NCBI GenBank assembly: GCA_022385805.1
Contig: MU277727.1
Coordinates: 62,001-126,000, forward strand
Direction of reading: 5' to 3'
Source of the DNA: Pilatotrama ljubarskyi
Lineage: Eukaryota > Basidiomycota > Agaricomycetes > Polyporales > Polyporaceae
Length of the DNA: 64,000 nt
This document shows, piece by piece, positions 33,282-46,225 of this stretch. The position numbers and the translations under genes were made by a program. Position 1 is the stretch's first letter. Every line of letters starts with the position of its first letter. Under the pieces are notes generated by a model that was not told the DNA's origin, ran no database searches, and saw only the letters and a program-made list of their open reading frames with translations.

Positions 33282-35578
33282 TTATCGCCTCGCGTACTTG
33301 CTCGCGTTGCGTATCCGCTCGCCGTAGAACCAGAAGAGGAACGGTCTACACAGCGACTCGTCAGCACACGCATGATACTGCGAAGGAGAAGGGAGACGTA
33401 CGCAGGAACACCGACTACGATCGCGACGCACGCGAGGATCGTGTCACCTTTGCCGTACCCGAGCGCGTTGTACATCGCGGGCGCGAATAGCGGGAAGCCG
33501 AACCCTGCTAATGAGCGGAAGAACGTCACCGCAGCGAGAGCTACATAGCGCAATAGCGTGAGCATATGCCTGCCGACCCCGAGCAGAGAAAGCGGCGTAC
33601 CTGAAGCAGCATGAAGCGTGAACGCGTCGATGACGTATGTTTGGATAGACTGGAAGTTGAGGATGGTGCCAGCGCCGACGAGCGCGATCCCGATGTCGGG
33701 TGCGATCCAATGCACGTCGGGCCGCGCTGTCCAGCCCGTGATGAATAGTCCGGCCGGCAACAGGATAGCCCCTGGAATCATCGGCGCTGCGTCGAATGTC
33801 AGAGAGAGCGCGACCGGAAGTGAAGGAGAACGGGAACGCACGTAGCCGGTATTCGGGCTTGCCGACTCCATCATTCTTGTCCTGGAAGTACTTGTATATC
33901 CTGTCGAGCATGCGCGCGTTGATCTGCGACGCGCCCGTGAGGCCGACGCCCAGCGCGAAGTAGTTGAGGCCGGCGATTCCGACCGGTTCGCGGTACGTGC
34001 CCTCGAATATCGAGGGGATGGTCGTCAGGAAGACTGTACAGCTCATATTCAGCGCAAAGGCAAGGGCAAGGAAATGGAGGATACGCACGATAGAGGGTCC
34101 CGTACACGAAGGCCATGTAGATTCCGAGTAGCTGGACAATGGGTTCGTGATAGAAGAGTACGAACGGACGGATGAGCGCCTTCTTGACAATGTTCTTCCA
34201 GCTGCGACAAAGGTCAGGTATGAATCTTTGGCCACGGGGTAGATTACGTACTGTCTGTCAGCACCGTCAAATACGGTGCGGACCTCGCGGGTCTGAGCCT
34301 TCTCGGGGTCCATGCTCTTGCGTATCCTGATGGCTTTGCGCTCTAGCAAGATGGGGGCATACGCTGAAGGGTTACATGTGAGTGATGGGTCAAGTCCGTG
34401 AGACGCCATATGCACAAAAGATACGCACTCTCTTTTAAGAAGAACAGCCCCATGACTTGGATGAAGCCGTCTACGATGGTGGTCGACCAGAACTGTAACG
34501 CTGTGGTGAGTGACTGGAGCTTTGGACATGGCCGGACAGTACTTACTACCCAGCGCCACGTCGACCTCTGCGCAATCCACGCGCCGCATGTTGGTCCAAT
34601 CACAGGACCCAGCAGAGGCGCTAATGAGTAGAGAGCTATCGCTTGCCCTCTTTCCTCCGGCCGGAAGAGGTCGCCGAGTACACCACCACCTATCTGTTAG
34701 CAGACGCAGCAATCAGCAATGCCGTCTGTACGCGGGTGCAATGTGCCGCGAAGTACTCACTGATAATGGCGCACTACCTCCCAAACCGGCGAGGAAGCGG
34801 AAGGCAATCAGTTGGCCTTCGTTTTGAGCGAATGCGCAACCCAGGTTCCATGCTAGGGGAATGCACGCCGGTCGGTTAGAGAAGTGAAGTAGTGCCAGGG
34901 AACTAGGGGACGTACCGAGATACCACATATTGGCCAATTGGAGTACCCGTGAGCGGCCATAAAGCTCGCTGAGCGGGCCAAGAATTAATGGTCCGAATGC
35001 TGCAGAAACATGCCATCAATACCTCTTCATATCATATAGGGGGAGAATAAGGAGGACATACCGTATGCTGCGACGAAGACGGAGGTGAGGAGAGCAATCA
35101 CGGAGCTGTTGGTGATGCCGAATTCGCCTGCGATCTGCTCGCTCGCGGGGGCCATCATAGAAGACGAGACTGGGCTTATGAAGGTGAATGCGGAGACGAT
35201 CGCAGTGGCCGCCCATTTCTTCTTGAATGACCAACTGACAGGAAGCAGAGGCTTTAGCATGCAGCACTCAAAAGGGCCTGGCTGACCGAATCTGCCAAGA
35301 GAGTGCCAAGGAGCCTCCGAAGATGCACGATGAACGTACTTTCTTGGGTTCTGAGGATCGTCCGGGCCCTCCCAGTCCACAACGAGAGGGTCCTCCGCCA
35401 ATGAGCGGTTATCGCCATCCTCTTCATTGCGGGCGTTCTTGTCCTTCTTCTGTGTGCGCGCCTTGAGGTTCTCGGAGGAATTGGGCTCTGAGGCGTCTAC
35501 TGGACTGGCGATGCCAGGCTCGTCATGTATAGTGGGCGTAGCGGACGAGAGGCGGGAATCTGGTGCTTTGTCCGCCAT
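33282..35578 (-). CDS. MFS drug/polyamine:H+ antiporter, DHA1 type
   Basis: Twelve-helix plasma-membrane exporter of the fungal DHA1 (TPO1/FLR1-like) family. The cytosolic N-terminus is rich in charge, with DWEGPDDPQNPRNWSFKKKW across intron 1, a signature of this family. Helix 1 is TAIVSAFTFISPVSSSMMAP. Further on are FGITNSSVIALLTSVFVAAY, the motif-A-like GPLSELYGRSRVLQLANMWY, the motif-C-like LLGPVIGPTCGAWIAQR, and LTGASQINARMLDRIYKYF in the central loop. The C-terminal half includes TVFLTTIPSIFEGTYREPVG, SIQTYVIDAFTLHAASA and FLFWFYGERIRNASKYARR. The stop is at 33282 and ten or so introns are inferred. Likely exports toxic compounds or polyamines; substrate unproven. Confidence 0.9.
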
Positions 35579-37545
35579 GCGTGATCTTACGGTGCTCGGA
35601 GTGCGAGTGCGAGGGAGAGGACGGTGGACGGTGGGCACGGGGACGAAGAGCGGGGTATATGTATAAAATTACTGAACAGCAGCCGGATGTGCCGCTCGCA
35701 GCGGGGCCACTGCAAGAAGAGCGGGAGGCGTAGTCAGCCCATGGGCGCATTCGACACAGCGAATCTGCCGTCTCCCAGTGCCACCGGCATCCGATAATCC
35801 CGATCCTCCGCCGATGGCCCTCCTCCTCTTTTGGCAGTCTCCTCGCCTTTTCAGGACACCGCTCCTCCTATGCGTGTCTAGAACGTCATCGACCCCCGCT
35901 AGATCTCCATCGTTCTGGCGGCCGACAGCAGTCACAGCGCTCGTCGAGCTGTAACTGAGACAATCTCTGCCTGAAGAGACTCTCACCGTGCTGTGCGTGT
36001 CTATCGTACACAACGTAAGCCAGCCCGACACATCCTCCGAACCCAATCCTTCGCGCCGCAGCGGTGCCGACTGCCACCCCCGTGCTCAAATCTGCGAATG
36101 CTGCAACCTTGTATCGCCCCCTCCGCAAGTCGCTCGTCGGTATCTCGTAAGTACATTACAGTACCTGTGTTCTGGCCGACGAGTGGCTGATTACTCCGCT
36201 TGTGCATGTTAACAGCTATCGCCTACCGGTGACGCCGCTCGAAGGCTGTAGCCGTGTACATGTTCTAAACGCCCGTGTCTCTATGTATCTCTGCTGCCTC
36301 AAGATTGTACGCATCATATGGTGCCATGACCTCCCTCCGTTGCTGACTTACTCTTTCCGCCGGATGACTTGTGCACAACGCTCGCGTATGTCGTCCGCAG
36401 TAGGTTTGCTTGATAATGTAGAGAGGACCGCACAAGTCCGTCCCGAGCCTCGGTCCGAACCGTGATCGTCGACTCGAATGCGCTGTGCACCTCATCAGCA
36501 TACAAGAGTATAGTACATGCACGAATCATACCCCAGTATGCGGCACCCCCTGCAGGTTGGGTAGTTACGGTGCGCGCGGAGGCGAGCTGGCTGGCCAGTC
36601 CTGCGTACTCCGGATCCCTCGACACGTGCGGCCAGGGCGAGGTTGGGCTCAGCCTTGGCTTTGGCAGCTCCGGCACCTAAGTACTGTACTTTGCTTTCTC
36701 GACCGCACTCAGGAGCCTGAGCTTGAAGAGCCACAGCACCGGGCCCTGTACTCGCCGGTGCCTGGAGCTCAGAGCACGTCAACCTCGAAGCTGAGATGTC
36801 TGCAGGCTGGGAACCGAACATCACCCCGCAGGAGCACGCGAGGGTGTCCGATAACATCGCTCGATGCAGATCCACGTACAAGAAGCGCGACAGCACGGGA
36901 GGCAGTGGCGCTGCGGGACTTCAACGAATCGACGTTCCTGAATACATACTCACCTCCCGGAGACGCTTCGCTTCCGAATCGGGGCACGAAATGGCCGCAT
37001 ATGGTATGCGGTCAAGAAGGAAGTACGATCGAGAGTCGAGGACGCGGAGGCCGTGGAGGGACGTCGGTGATGACGGTTCGTGTCAATTGTTATTCCCCGG
37101 CGACATTCGTACGCCGCCGTGGGTTCCGTGACGTCTCGCAGAGTCGCAGTTTGGCCCATGTGGAGCACAAGTCTTCCATGGGACGGCGGGGACTCACGGT
37201 GACGAGCAACGGCGGAGTCCACAAAGCGGAGTGGATTGAAAAGGGCATGTGTGTATCCTAGAGCATATGACTAGCACTTCGGGCGCATAGCTAGCTATGG
37301 CACGGGGATACGCAACGCCAGTCCGAAGATTGAGAGGATCCGGGTATAGCGCGAGGTCTCGCGCGTCTCATCCTCATCACGCACATCCGAGCGAAGTGGA
37401 TGAACAGCGCAGACGAGGAAAGCGAATACACATTTGGATACCAGGTAAGAGAAGACCACCGAAGCTATTAAACGAGTATTTCCGAGGATATGGGTGTGTC
37501 GCGGCGCCCACCGCAACCAGTCTATTTTATCGAGTCCTTTGGCGC
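35579..37545. other. 2-kb region without a supported gene
   Basis: The longest gap in the window. Frames of 70-260 codons exist on both strands (for example 36485-37261 plus) but have mixed phase, no splice-linked continuation and no familiar motif. The right end holds the 3' flank of the hydrophobin gene. Could hold a non-coding transcript or a decayed gene; nothing visible decides this. Confidence 0.35.
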
Positions 37546-38214
37546 TTAGAGGATGACTGCGGGACAAGGTAAGTCTGGGAGGCAAGTGAGTGGAAGAATG
37601 GAGACGTACTGGGTATGCAACCGATCGAGATCAAGCCGCCCTGGCTGTTGTTCTCGCAACAAACAGGCGTCGCGGAGCTGGAAGAACAAGCATACTTGAG
37701 ACCCATGTCCGCATACAAGAAGCTCGGACACTCACCATTGGGAGCCACCGACGCCGACAGCGCTCAGAGGTGAGCAGTTCATGCCGACAAGGACTTCAGG
37801 ATCGACCACGAGCTCGAGCAGCTCGAGGATAAGGCCGACGACGCCACTGTTCGCCTTCTCGACGGAGTTGCAGCACTGAATGGGGCCGGTGTTGCAGTTG
37901 CCGCTGCCAGAGGAGGGGGTGCCAGAAGGAGCGGCCCGCTTCGCTTCTGTGGTTCATAACATGACGGCACGTCAGCGGAGATGTCCGTGGGATGAGAACA
38001 TTGAAGATAGAAGAGACGGAGCGCGCTGTAAGCGCACGTAGCGCGTCGCGACGCGGTGCAAAATCTACTCACCAGACGCGCGCGAAGGGTGGTACATCCT
38101 GCGCGGGGGAAGGGGCGAAAGTCCGCGGGCGAGGCGCTGAGCGTTGGTCTCGCCGGCCTGGACGCCCGAGGCGGCGGCAGCGACGAGAGCGGCGACAGCG
38201 TAAGAGAACTTCAT
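37546..38214 (-). CDS. class I hydrophobin
   Basis: Small secreted surface-active protein that coats hyphae and fruiting tissue. Signal peptide MKFSYAVAALVAAAASGVQA, then a linker QRLARGLSPLPPRRMYHPS typical of basidiomycete hydrophobins. Four exons. The eight-cysteine pattern is complete: C-NTGPIQ-CC, about 31 residues to C (GMNC), 12 residues to the next C (GGSQC, split by an intron), then SATPV-CC, 12 residues, C, and the end IPIIL. This fits class I spacing. The stop is at 37546-37548. The third exon begins inside the cysteine codon, so gene finders could misplace it. A good TATA box about 190 bp upstream of the ATG fits strong regulated expression. Confidence 0.92.
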
Positions 38215-38402
38215 TGTGAGTGCGCTGTGTTGTGGACGGCGACCGCAAGGGATTGGTTGGGAGTGGGCCCGAGAGCAAGGAGTGAGTGGGTCGAAACGAG
38301 TGACGGGGGCGCGAGGCCGGGGAACGAGACGGGGTCGAGAGGCTTGGTGTGGTGGAGGAGGGGATGCAAGAAGCGAGGTTTAGAGCGCGGCGGGCGGCAT
38401 GT

Positions 38403-38409
38403 TTTTATA
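38403..38409 (-). promoter_or_regulatory. TATA box of the hydrophobin gene
   Basis: TATAAAA on the minus strand, 189-195 bp upstream of the hydrophobin ATG, in an otherwise GC-rich stretch. Confidence 0.55.
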
Positions 38410-39136
38410 GGGCGGGGAGGGAGGATCTGGCATATTTCATTCGTTCGAAACAAACGGCGCGAGCGGTGGGCGGTTGCGCCGAGGCCTCGGCTGGACGTCT
38501 TCCAATCAAAGAAGGCGAACCCCCAACTGTATCTTACGTTTGCCGCCGACGTCGGACGTGGCGCTGCAGCAGCTCACAACTTTGCACTCGTCCGCCGCCC
38601 GCCCTGCATGGAAGCGGCGCGTCTGAGACACGCGCGAGTTTATGGTCCCGTCCCCGGCGTTCCTGGACGTGAGGATCGCTGTGTACGGCGCCGCGCGAGC
38701 GAGCTTGCCCCGGATGGGAGGGCGACCGCCGCAGACGGGAGAGCGGGTGTGGAGCGCAGGGCGCGTTAGGGCCGAAGCGAGCGTAAGCGGACGACTTCTG
38801 TGAAACACTCGCGAAGGACCCGAAGACGTTTACGCGGGCGATCAACCCCGTTCTAGGGTTCGCTGCGCGCGATAACCTCGCTGGACAGCCAGGTGCATGG
38901 CGTCAGGGGCCTGTGGAAGATGAGAAAGGCCATGCATGGAAGATCGCGGTGCAGTAGGGCTTTCTGAAGGGCCAAGGAGTGCCTAAAAGCTTGCGGGAAT
39001 GCTGGAATGTTGCAGAGGAGGAGGAGAGCGGGATGGCTGCCAAATCGGGCTAGATGGGCGTAACTCTGGGCACGTGCGCATGGGAAACACGCGTCACGGC
39101 GCGGCCGGAGCGCGTCGAAGCAATTGCTGCACTGCA
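38410..39136. other. intergenic region between hydrophobin and CSE1
   Basis: About 0.7 kb of divergent upstream DNA. GC-rich, with no supported gene. Confidence 0.35.
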
Positions 39137-39163
39137 GTCTGTCTGTCTGTGTCTGTGTCTGTG
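39137..39163 (+). repeat. short GTCT/GTGTCT microsatellite
   Basis: Tandem GTCTGTCTGT followed by GTCTGTGTCTGTG, ending about 58 bp before the CSE1 start codon, probably in its 5' leader. Confidence 0.7.
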
Positions 39164-39220
39164 CTTTCTGTGGCTGCACTCGTCTCACCCGCCGTCTCGG
39201 ACTTGTCTGACAGAACTGCC

Positions 39221-42200
39221 ATGGCCGAGCTCCCCTCTCTCCTCCTTGCTTCCCTCAACCCCTCCACGAGAAAACAGGCAGAGCAGAACCTCCAGACCCT
39301 CAGCATACAGCCCGGCTTCCTCACCCACCTCCTCACCCTCGTCCTCCAGTCCTCCCAGGATCGCGCAGTTCGCCTCGCCGCGAGCGTATACCTAAAAAAC
39401 CTCGTCAAGTCGAGATGGGAAGACGTACGTGCCGGCTGCATAGGCTGCTGGCGATCGCGGGACGATCGTGCTGACCGCCGCGTCTTTGTGTTGTCTAGGA
39501 CGAGCCACCCGTCCCCGCCGCGGACAGGGCCGCGCTGCGTGAGGCACTTGTGCCCGCTATGATACAGCTGTCGAATCCGTCGGACAAGGCGGTCAGGGCG
39601 CAGGTGGCCGAGTCGATATCGCTCATCGCAAAGGTCGACTTCCCTGAGCAGTGGCCGGATCTGGTCGACGTGAGTACTGCTGCACTCCACTCGCATTAGG
39701 TTTGCATGCTTCTTGCGAGAGAGAAACCGATTCCCGCTATTCTGCTACACCGGAGCGTTAGCCATGACTTTGCTCGAGCCGTTGCTTCGTCCAATTTGTT
39801 TGGGGCAATGCCGTAGAAGAGGACCAGGCTCTGGTGGAAGCCAATGCCACTCGCCGCTCGAGAACACCTGCGTCCCTCAGCGAGTGTCACAGGACTGGTA
39901 CTGATCATGCTTTATAGAAACTTGTACTGTCCCTCTCGGAGTCAAACTTCGAGATCAACATCGGTATACTCGAGACCGCACACTCCATCTTCCGCCCCTG
40001 GCGCGCCGAAGCGCGTTCCGACGCCCTCTTCACGGTCATCAACTATGTCCTCTCCCGCTTTACCCGCCCGTTCCTCCAGCTCTTCCTCCATACCTCCTCG
40101 CTCCTCTTCTCGTCTCCTCCGCCCGCGAATTTGGCGCAAGTGGCACAGGCAATGGTGTTCCTGGTCGACATCTTCTACGACTTGACTTGCCAAGATTTGC
40201 CGCCGGACATCGAGGACGCACATGCACAGTTCTTTGGTCCTGAGGACGGGCTTTTCTTGAAGCTGCTCATGTGGGACCCGCCTGAGCTCCGGGGAGACGT
40301 ACGTTTTGATTACACTTCGCGTAGCGCTGTCAATAAAGGTCTCGCCCGCTAGCCCGATGACACAACGCCGTCTTTGCCTTCGCAGATCAAAACGCGAATC
40401 CTTGAGATCGTCGAGGTACACATTCCACGGTAACTCTCCCTGCCCATCGTCGACTCACGCATAGTCTTCTCCAGCTCTACGTGAAGTTGTATCCCGAGAC
40501 TCTCCAAGCGTCGGCGTCAGTCGAGGCGTTCGTGCGCGCGATCTGGGAACTCATCGGCGGCGGAAAGAGGCCGTCGGTTGCTGATGACGGTGTATGCTTA
40601 GGTTTCCCACGTTCACTTATGCCCACACCTCTCTGACGTAAGGTTCTCAGTTGGTCTCGCAATCGCTGCGTTTCATCGCGTCGGCGATCCGGACGGGATA
40701 TTACAAGCAGCTGTTCAGCTCGAAAGACACGATCTCGGGGCTTGTGCAGGGCGTCGTCGTTCCAAACGTCTCTCTCCGAGGTAAAGTCGTGACCTGCTTG
40801 AGTTCTTTACCGCTTCTCTGACGCTCGGCACCGCTTGTAGAACATGAGCTTGAGCAGTTCGAAGACGACCCGCTCGAGTACATCCGTCTCGACCTCGCGC
40901 TCCCGTCTATGGGCGGACTCGGCGTGTCCAACGACGCGGTCACGCGTCGCCAGGCCGCGGCCGAGGTGCTCCGGGCGCTCGTCTCGTCCGGCCTCGAGGC
41001 GGAGACGACGGAGGTGACGGGCGCGTGGATTGGTCAGGGTTTGAACGAGTACAATGCGAACAAGGCAGAGAACTGGCGCGCAAAGGATACCGCAATATAC
41101 TTGCTGACCGCGGTTGCGACGCGGGGGAGCACGACTCAGGTATAGTTCTCGGATCCGTTGAGTGAGGAAGTGTTGTAAGCTGACGAAAGGGAACGCGAAC
41201 AGCACGGTGTGACGTCGACGAACGCGCTCATCGACGTCGTACAGTTCTTCTCGGACCATGTGTTCCAGGACTTGCAAGCCGACCCGGGGAGCATCCACCC
41301 GATCTTGCAGGTCGATGCTATTCGCTTCCTCTACACGTTCCGAAACCAGGTGCGTTCTCAGAACACCGACGAGGTTAGTCAGAGGAGACTGAAAGGATGT
41401 GTGGGTCCGTAGCTTGTCAAGCCTCAGCTGCTCTCGGTGCTCCCGTCGCTCGTGCGCCACCTGTCGTCAGACAACTACGTGTGCTACACCTATGCGGCGA
41501 TCAGCATCGAGCGGATTTTGTTCATCCGGCAAGGAAATCAGCTCATGTATGCTGCATCGCGCTTCCGTTCAAAACTCCATACCGATAAAACATCGCAGGT
41601 TTTCGCAGGCTGACATCAAGGATATCGCGCCCCAGATGTTGGACGCACTCTTCGCGAAGATCGAGAAGGCGCCTACCCCTGAGAAGGTCGCCGAGAACGA
41701 CTACCTCATGAAGTGTGAGTCTTTCGCTTCCGATCCCAGGTTGTGTCCATGCTTAGGCGCGTATAGGCGCGATGAGGGTCATCATCACCGCGCGGTCAGG
41801 ACTCGCGGACGGATATGAGCGCCTCCTCCAGAGGCTGGTCACGATCCTGGGCGTCATCTCGAAGAACCCAAGCAATCCTAACTTTGACCAGTATATCTTT
41901 GAGAGCATCTCCGCGCTTATGAGGTGAGCTTGAGGAGTGGCGGACGCTGTGGGCCTTCGTGCTGATAGGCGATTCTTAGGTTTGTTGTGCAAGCCAACCC
42001 AAGCACCCTCCCGACCTTCGAGCAGGCGCTCTTCGGACCGTTCACCATCATCCTGCAGCAGGACATCGACCGTGAGTCTCCTTTCGCCATCCCTTCACAG
42101 AAGACCGATCTGACTTAGACACTGCAGAATATATCCCCTACGTCTTCCAGATACTCGCCCAGATGCTCGACCTCCACTCGGGCGACGTTCCCCCAGAGTA

Positions 42201-43264
42201 CCGGAGCCTCTTGCCGTTCCTCCTCACCCCCGCATCGTGGACCCAGAAGGGCAGCATCCCGGGTCTGGTAAAGCTGTTGAAGGCGTTCCTCGCGCGCGAC
42301 GCACCGGCGATGGTCGCAGCGGGCCAGCTGACGCAGGTGCTGGGTGTCGTCCAGCAGAGGCTGATCCCGTCGAAGATCAACGATGGGTGGGGCTTTGAGC
42401 TGCTTCAGGCAGTCGTGCAATACGTACCTTCGTAAGTCCCCTTTTCCACCAGCGTACGGACTATTGCTCATGCTCTGGACGCTGGGTGAAAGGGCGACCG
42501 TGAAGCAGTACTTCAAGTCGATCATCGTGACGCTGCTCACACGGATGCAGACCAGCAAGACGGACAAATACGTGTACCACTTTGTGTACTTCCTCGGGTT
42601 CTGCCTCGCCATCGGCAAAGACGACATCACGCCCGACTACATCGTCGGCGAGGTCGAGTCGATACAAGCCCAGTATGTCCTTTCTGCTCGCTTTGGGATC
42701 AGAGGCAGGAATCACTGACGGCGTGTCGTGTAGGCTGTGGTCGCAGATCCTGGCCAATTTTGTGATCCCGCAGTCGCCGAAGATGCCGCCGAAGGACAGG
42801 AAGGTCGTCGTTGTGGGTCTGACGCGGCTCCTTACCCAGTCTAGCCTCATGCTCCGGCCACCCCTGGCTCAAGCGTGGTATGTCTTCAAATGACCACACG
42901 CTTGTCTTATATTTGTTGCTCACCGCGATACAGGCCTCCGACCTTCCAAGCGCTCGTGAAACTCTTCAAGGAGGAGCAGCTGCTCACCAAGAAGGACGAC
43001 GAGGACCCGGACGCGGGCATCACGCAGATCGACTACGAGGAGCAGACGGCCGGGTACCAAGCCGCGTACTCGCGGCTCGCCGCGGCCGAGGCTCCTCCGG
43101 TGGACCCGATGGCGCACATCAAGGACCTCAGGGCGTTCCTTGGACAGGAGCTGTCGGGCCTGGTGAGACGGAACCCGGAGGCGAAGCAGTGGATCGCGGC
43201 GACGGACGCGAGCGTGACGGGGCCGTTCGTGCAGGGGCTCGCCGCGGCTGGGTATAACATCTAA
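39221..43264 (+). CDS. CSE1: exportin-2, importin-alpha re-exporter
   Basis: Karyopherin-beta family HEAT-repeat protein that, with Ran-GTP, returns importin-alpha from nucleus to cytoplasm. The start at 39221 gives MAELPSLLLASLNPSTRKQA. It continues AVRLAASVYLKNLVKSRWED, which is the importin-beta N-terminal domain, then AQVAESISLIAKVDFPEQWP. The CSE1-specific core includes FRPWRAEARSDALFTVINYV, DPLEYIRLDLA, RRQAAAEVLRALVSSG, AKDTAIYLLTAVATRGST, AISIERILFIRQ, YLMKCAMRVIITAR and DKYVYHFVYFLGFC. The C-terminal CSE1 domain ends in TGPFVQGLAAAGYNI at 43264. About fifteen short introns. Length close to the usual 960 residues. Single frame throughout once introns are removed, so the gene looks intact. 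Confidence 0.95.
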
Positions 43265-43669
43265 GAGGCGCTGGCAGTAACGGGGTGCGTTTGGATCGAG
43301 TAGAGGCACATGGATCGCATTTGTAGCATTTCACGCATGTCAGGCATGAATCGTCAATGAAGCAATACAGTCATACTATGTTGTCGTATCTTCCTCTGCC
43401 GGCCGTATATCCAGCGGGACGATTGCGAACGCGAACGTAGACACCTGCCCGTTATGGAGACTCACCAGCCTATAGAGGATCGGTCCGGGAATCGCGGGAT
43501 GATGGCATTCGTTAGCCGGCCGGGGTGGATGGCCCTCTGATAGTCTCGGCTCCCTTCGTTGTGCTTTCTGCAGCCCCTCTGCCTCTCTCAGCTACGCAAG
43601 TGCGTACCCTCTCGTCACCTTCTGGCGATCCTCCCGAGCTCGGCCCCGTCAACCGTGGAGAAGTCAACG
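43265..43669. other. intergenic region
   Basis: CSE1 3' flank and promoter of the dioxygenase gene. Short frames only. Confidence 0.3.
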
Positions 43670-45633
43670 ATGCGCGCGAGCAAGGCGTTACTACAGTACT
43701 CGAGATGTCTGAGAGTGGCTGTGGCTGGCAGCTCCAGGAATATCCCGGTACGCCTTTGGCATTTCATTTGGTTTTGTGAAATCTAGCTCATGCTTCTTGT
43801 TCATGCAGGCATGCAGAAAGTGGAGGAATCCGGCAAGTAGTGCAAGCGCGGCGACCTTCTCTTCCAACTCAATAGCACGCACTCCCCGCCCGAACACTCC
43901 CTCACCAAGCACCTCCCAAGGGCCTTCTGAAGTAGTCCCGGCGCCACCGACGAGTAGAATAGACGAGCGGAAGGTTGTCCTCGGCTGGGATACCACCACT
44001 TACTCTCGATAGTAAGTACATCATCATCTTGCCGACCGGTGTGTGAATCGACGAAATCTTCTCCTAGTCACCACATCTGGTTGCGCGACCATTGTCGGTG
44101 TCCACAATGCTTCCACCCTATCACGAAGCAGCGGCTTGTGAACACGTTTGATGTGCGTGCATTTTGCCGAGCTGCAAATGTACGGATCCTCAGTGCGTAT
44201 GCAGATACCAGCAGATATCAAGCCTAAGCACGTCGAGTCTAAACCTGAAGGGCTAGAAGTGCACTGTATGCAGGGTCGCTACCATCGCCCTATGTACGGG
44301 TGACTGATGAATATTGTCAGGGCCTTCATCGCAACCTCACACTTCACTATACCCTTGGTCATGGCTTCGGCACAATTCGTACGACCCACCTTTGGCCCGA
44401 CCGCCGGCTACCGAGTACGCTGAGTTAGTCCTCCATTTCTACTTGCTACTCATCTCAGTGCAGGAAGATCCTATGGGGCGCGAAGATCCTCCAAGACCCG
44501 CCTATCGTGACCTACGAGGAGGCTATGGCGCAGGACGGCCGGGGGGTGTTCAAGTGGCTGTCTAACGTCGTAAGTACCCGGATAATACTCCTTTGAACTA
44601 GGCTCATGACGCGTGCAGGACAAGTTCGGCTTTTGTTTCGTTTCTGGAGTCCCAGCTACGCCAGAAGCCACTGAGAAGCTTTCCCGCCAGATAGGCTTCA
44701 TCCGAGAAACGCAGTGTGAGTAGGCCGACTGCGTGGGATAGTCGGGAATATGGTTGACCATCCACGATAGATGGCACGTTCTGGGACTTCACCTCAGATC
44801 TCGCGAAGGGCGACACGGCGTACACGACGCTAGCTCTCGGCGCGCATACGGACACAACGTACTTCGTAAGCAAGCTTCATGCTTTACGGTCTGCCGCCAT
44901 TCTCACGTTACCATCTTGCAGACGGACCCATGCGGTCTGCAGCTGTTCCATCTGCTAGAGCATAGCGGAGGTACCGGCGGCGCCACGCTGCTCGTCGACG
45001 GCTTCTACGTCGCCTCCATCCTCAAGGAGCTACACCCGGAAGCGTATGAGCTCCTGTCGACGGTACCTGTCCCCACACACGCTGCCGGAGAGCCCGAGGC
45101 ACTGTACACTCCGAGCACTCGCCATACCCCAGTGCTGAAACATGAAGACGGCGAGCTCGTGCAAGTGCGGTGGAACAACGATGATCGGAGTGTGCTTCGG
45201 GACCTCAAGCCGGATGAGGTCGAAGCATGGTAAGTTCTCATGCCAAACTCGCGCGAAGCTTGTTATCGAGCGATCATGCCAGGTACGACGCCATTCGTGT
45301 CTGGTACAAGCTCCTCTCGAGTCCAGACTCGGAGTACTGGGTCCAGCTGTCCCCCGGCACCGCAGTCGGTACGTCTCGAACCTGCGGCCTCTTGCACGTA
45401 GCTCGACGGCTCATCGGTTTGTCCGGATGTCAGTGGTAGACAACCACCGCGTGCTGCATGGACGATCCGCGTTCACTGGCAAGCGCCGCATGTGTGGCGC
45501 GTACATCGGGATGGACGAGTATCGCTCGAAGCTCGCCGTGCTCAGCGAGAGGTTCGCCCCGGACCCGGTCACGCAGGACACTGCTACCACGGCGAGCGTC
45601 AATGGGCGCAGTATCTGGCACCCTGCGCTATAG
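43670..45633 (+). CDS. trimethyllysine dioxygenase, carnitine biosynthesis
   Basis: Fe(II)/2-oxoglutarate dioxygenase that hydroxylates N6-trimethyllysine, the first step of carnitine synthesis, in mitochondria. The start at 43670 yields a presequence (MRASKALLQYSRCLRVAVAG), joined by an intron to SSRNIPACRKWRN. The N-terminal zinc-type domain has HHIWLRDHCRCPQCFHPITK. The catalytic jelly-roll has the H-x-D iron ligands in GAHTDTTYFTDPCGLQLFHL and the distal His in VVDNHRVLHGRSAFTGKRR, with the 2OG-binding Arg nearby. YGTFWDFTSDLAKGDTAYT is typical of TMLHE. About nine introns, stop at 45633. Gamma-butyrobetaine dioxygenase shares the fold, but the presequence and WDFTSD region favour TMLHE. 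Confidence 0.88.
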
Positions 45634-45951
45634 CGCTTCATGGAGTGTCATCGGTCATCGGGTTGACCCAAGGTAGCAGGGGTTCTGTACTGTATCACAC
45701 TAGCTACGGGACACATCCAGCAACCGGGCTCTGCGGGTATACATCAGGGAGCGTCCGCGGTCAGCGGCAGTGCACAAGTCGGAATGCATCTGCCACTCTA
45801 CTACTCTACTGATGGCCTAAAGGTAGTAATATCTGACGATAAGACAACGCACGGTTAGCATGTCTTCCTGCGTCGCTGGAGGCGCTCAGTACTCACCACC
45901 TGGTACGTGCGGTATCCCTCACCCACTATCTCGCTCCTTTCAGTCGGACTT
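45634..45951. other. intergenic region
   Basis: Downstream of the dioxygenase gene. Splice-like donors on the minus strand (GTGAGTACTG near 45896) hint that the minus-strand transcript beginning further right may extend here. Confidence 0.3.
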
Positions 45952-46225
45952 CTACAGATCGAGCGCACTTACCTTTGATTTGCCCATGATCACCCAGGTT
46001 GAGAAGAGGGAGGGTTGGCGCCGCCGCGACCAGTAGGAAGACTCACCTTCCTGCTGGCCCTCTTGATAGCTGTCGCGCCGCCCCGAGACCAAGCTGTGTG
46101 AGTTAGGTGATGTGTCGCGCGCGAGATGAAGAGAGAAGAGAGAAATAGGAGAGGAGCGTAGGAGATACTGTACCATCGCCGAGGTCACCAGGGTCCTTGG
46201 GGAGGCCATCCCCCTCGCCCGGCAT
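45952..46225 (-). CDS. possible small spliced protein, low confidence
   Basis: Starting at 46225 (MPGEGDGLPKDPGDLGD), two canonical introns can be removed. The first joins DLGDAWSRGGATAIKRASRK; the second leads to VSALDL and a stop at 45952. The product would be about 39 residues. No family is recognised, and the first two thirds overlap a frame of another phase. It may be the 3' part of a longer minus-strand transcript crossing the tandem array. Confidence 0.25.

Noticed and set aside
32499..33548. Plus-strand frame of 349 codons
   Set aside because: Starts in the last glycosidase-like exons in the wrong phase and continues across the opposite strand of the DHA1 gene; Arg/Ser-rich shadow.
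36485..37261. Plus-strand frame of 258 codons
   Set aside because: No motif, mixed composition, no splice-linked continuation; not enough to call a gene.
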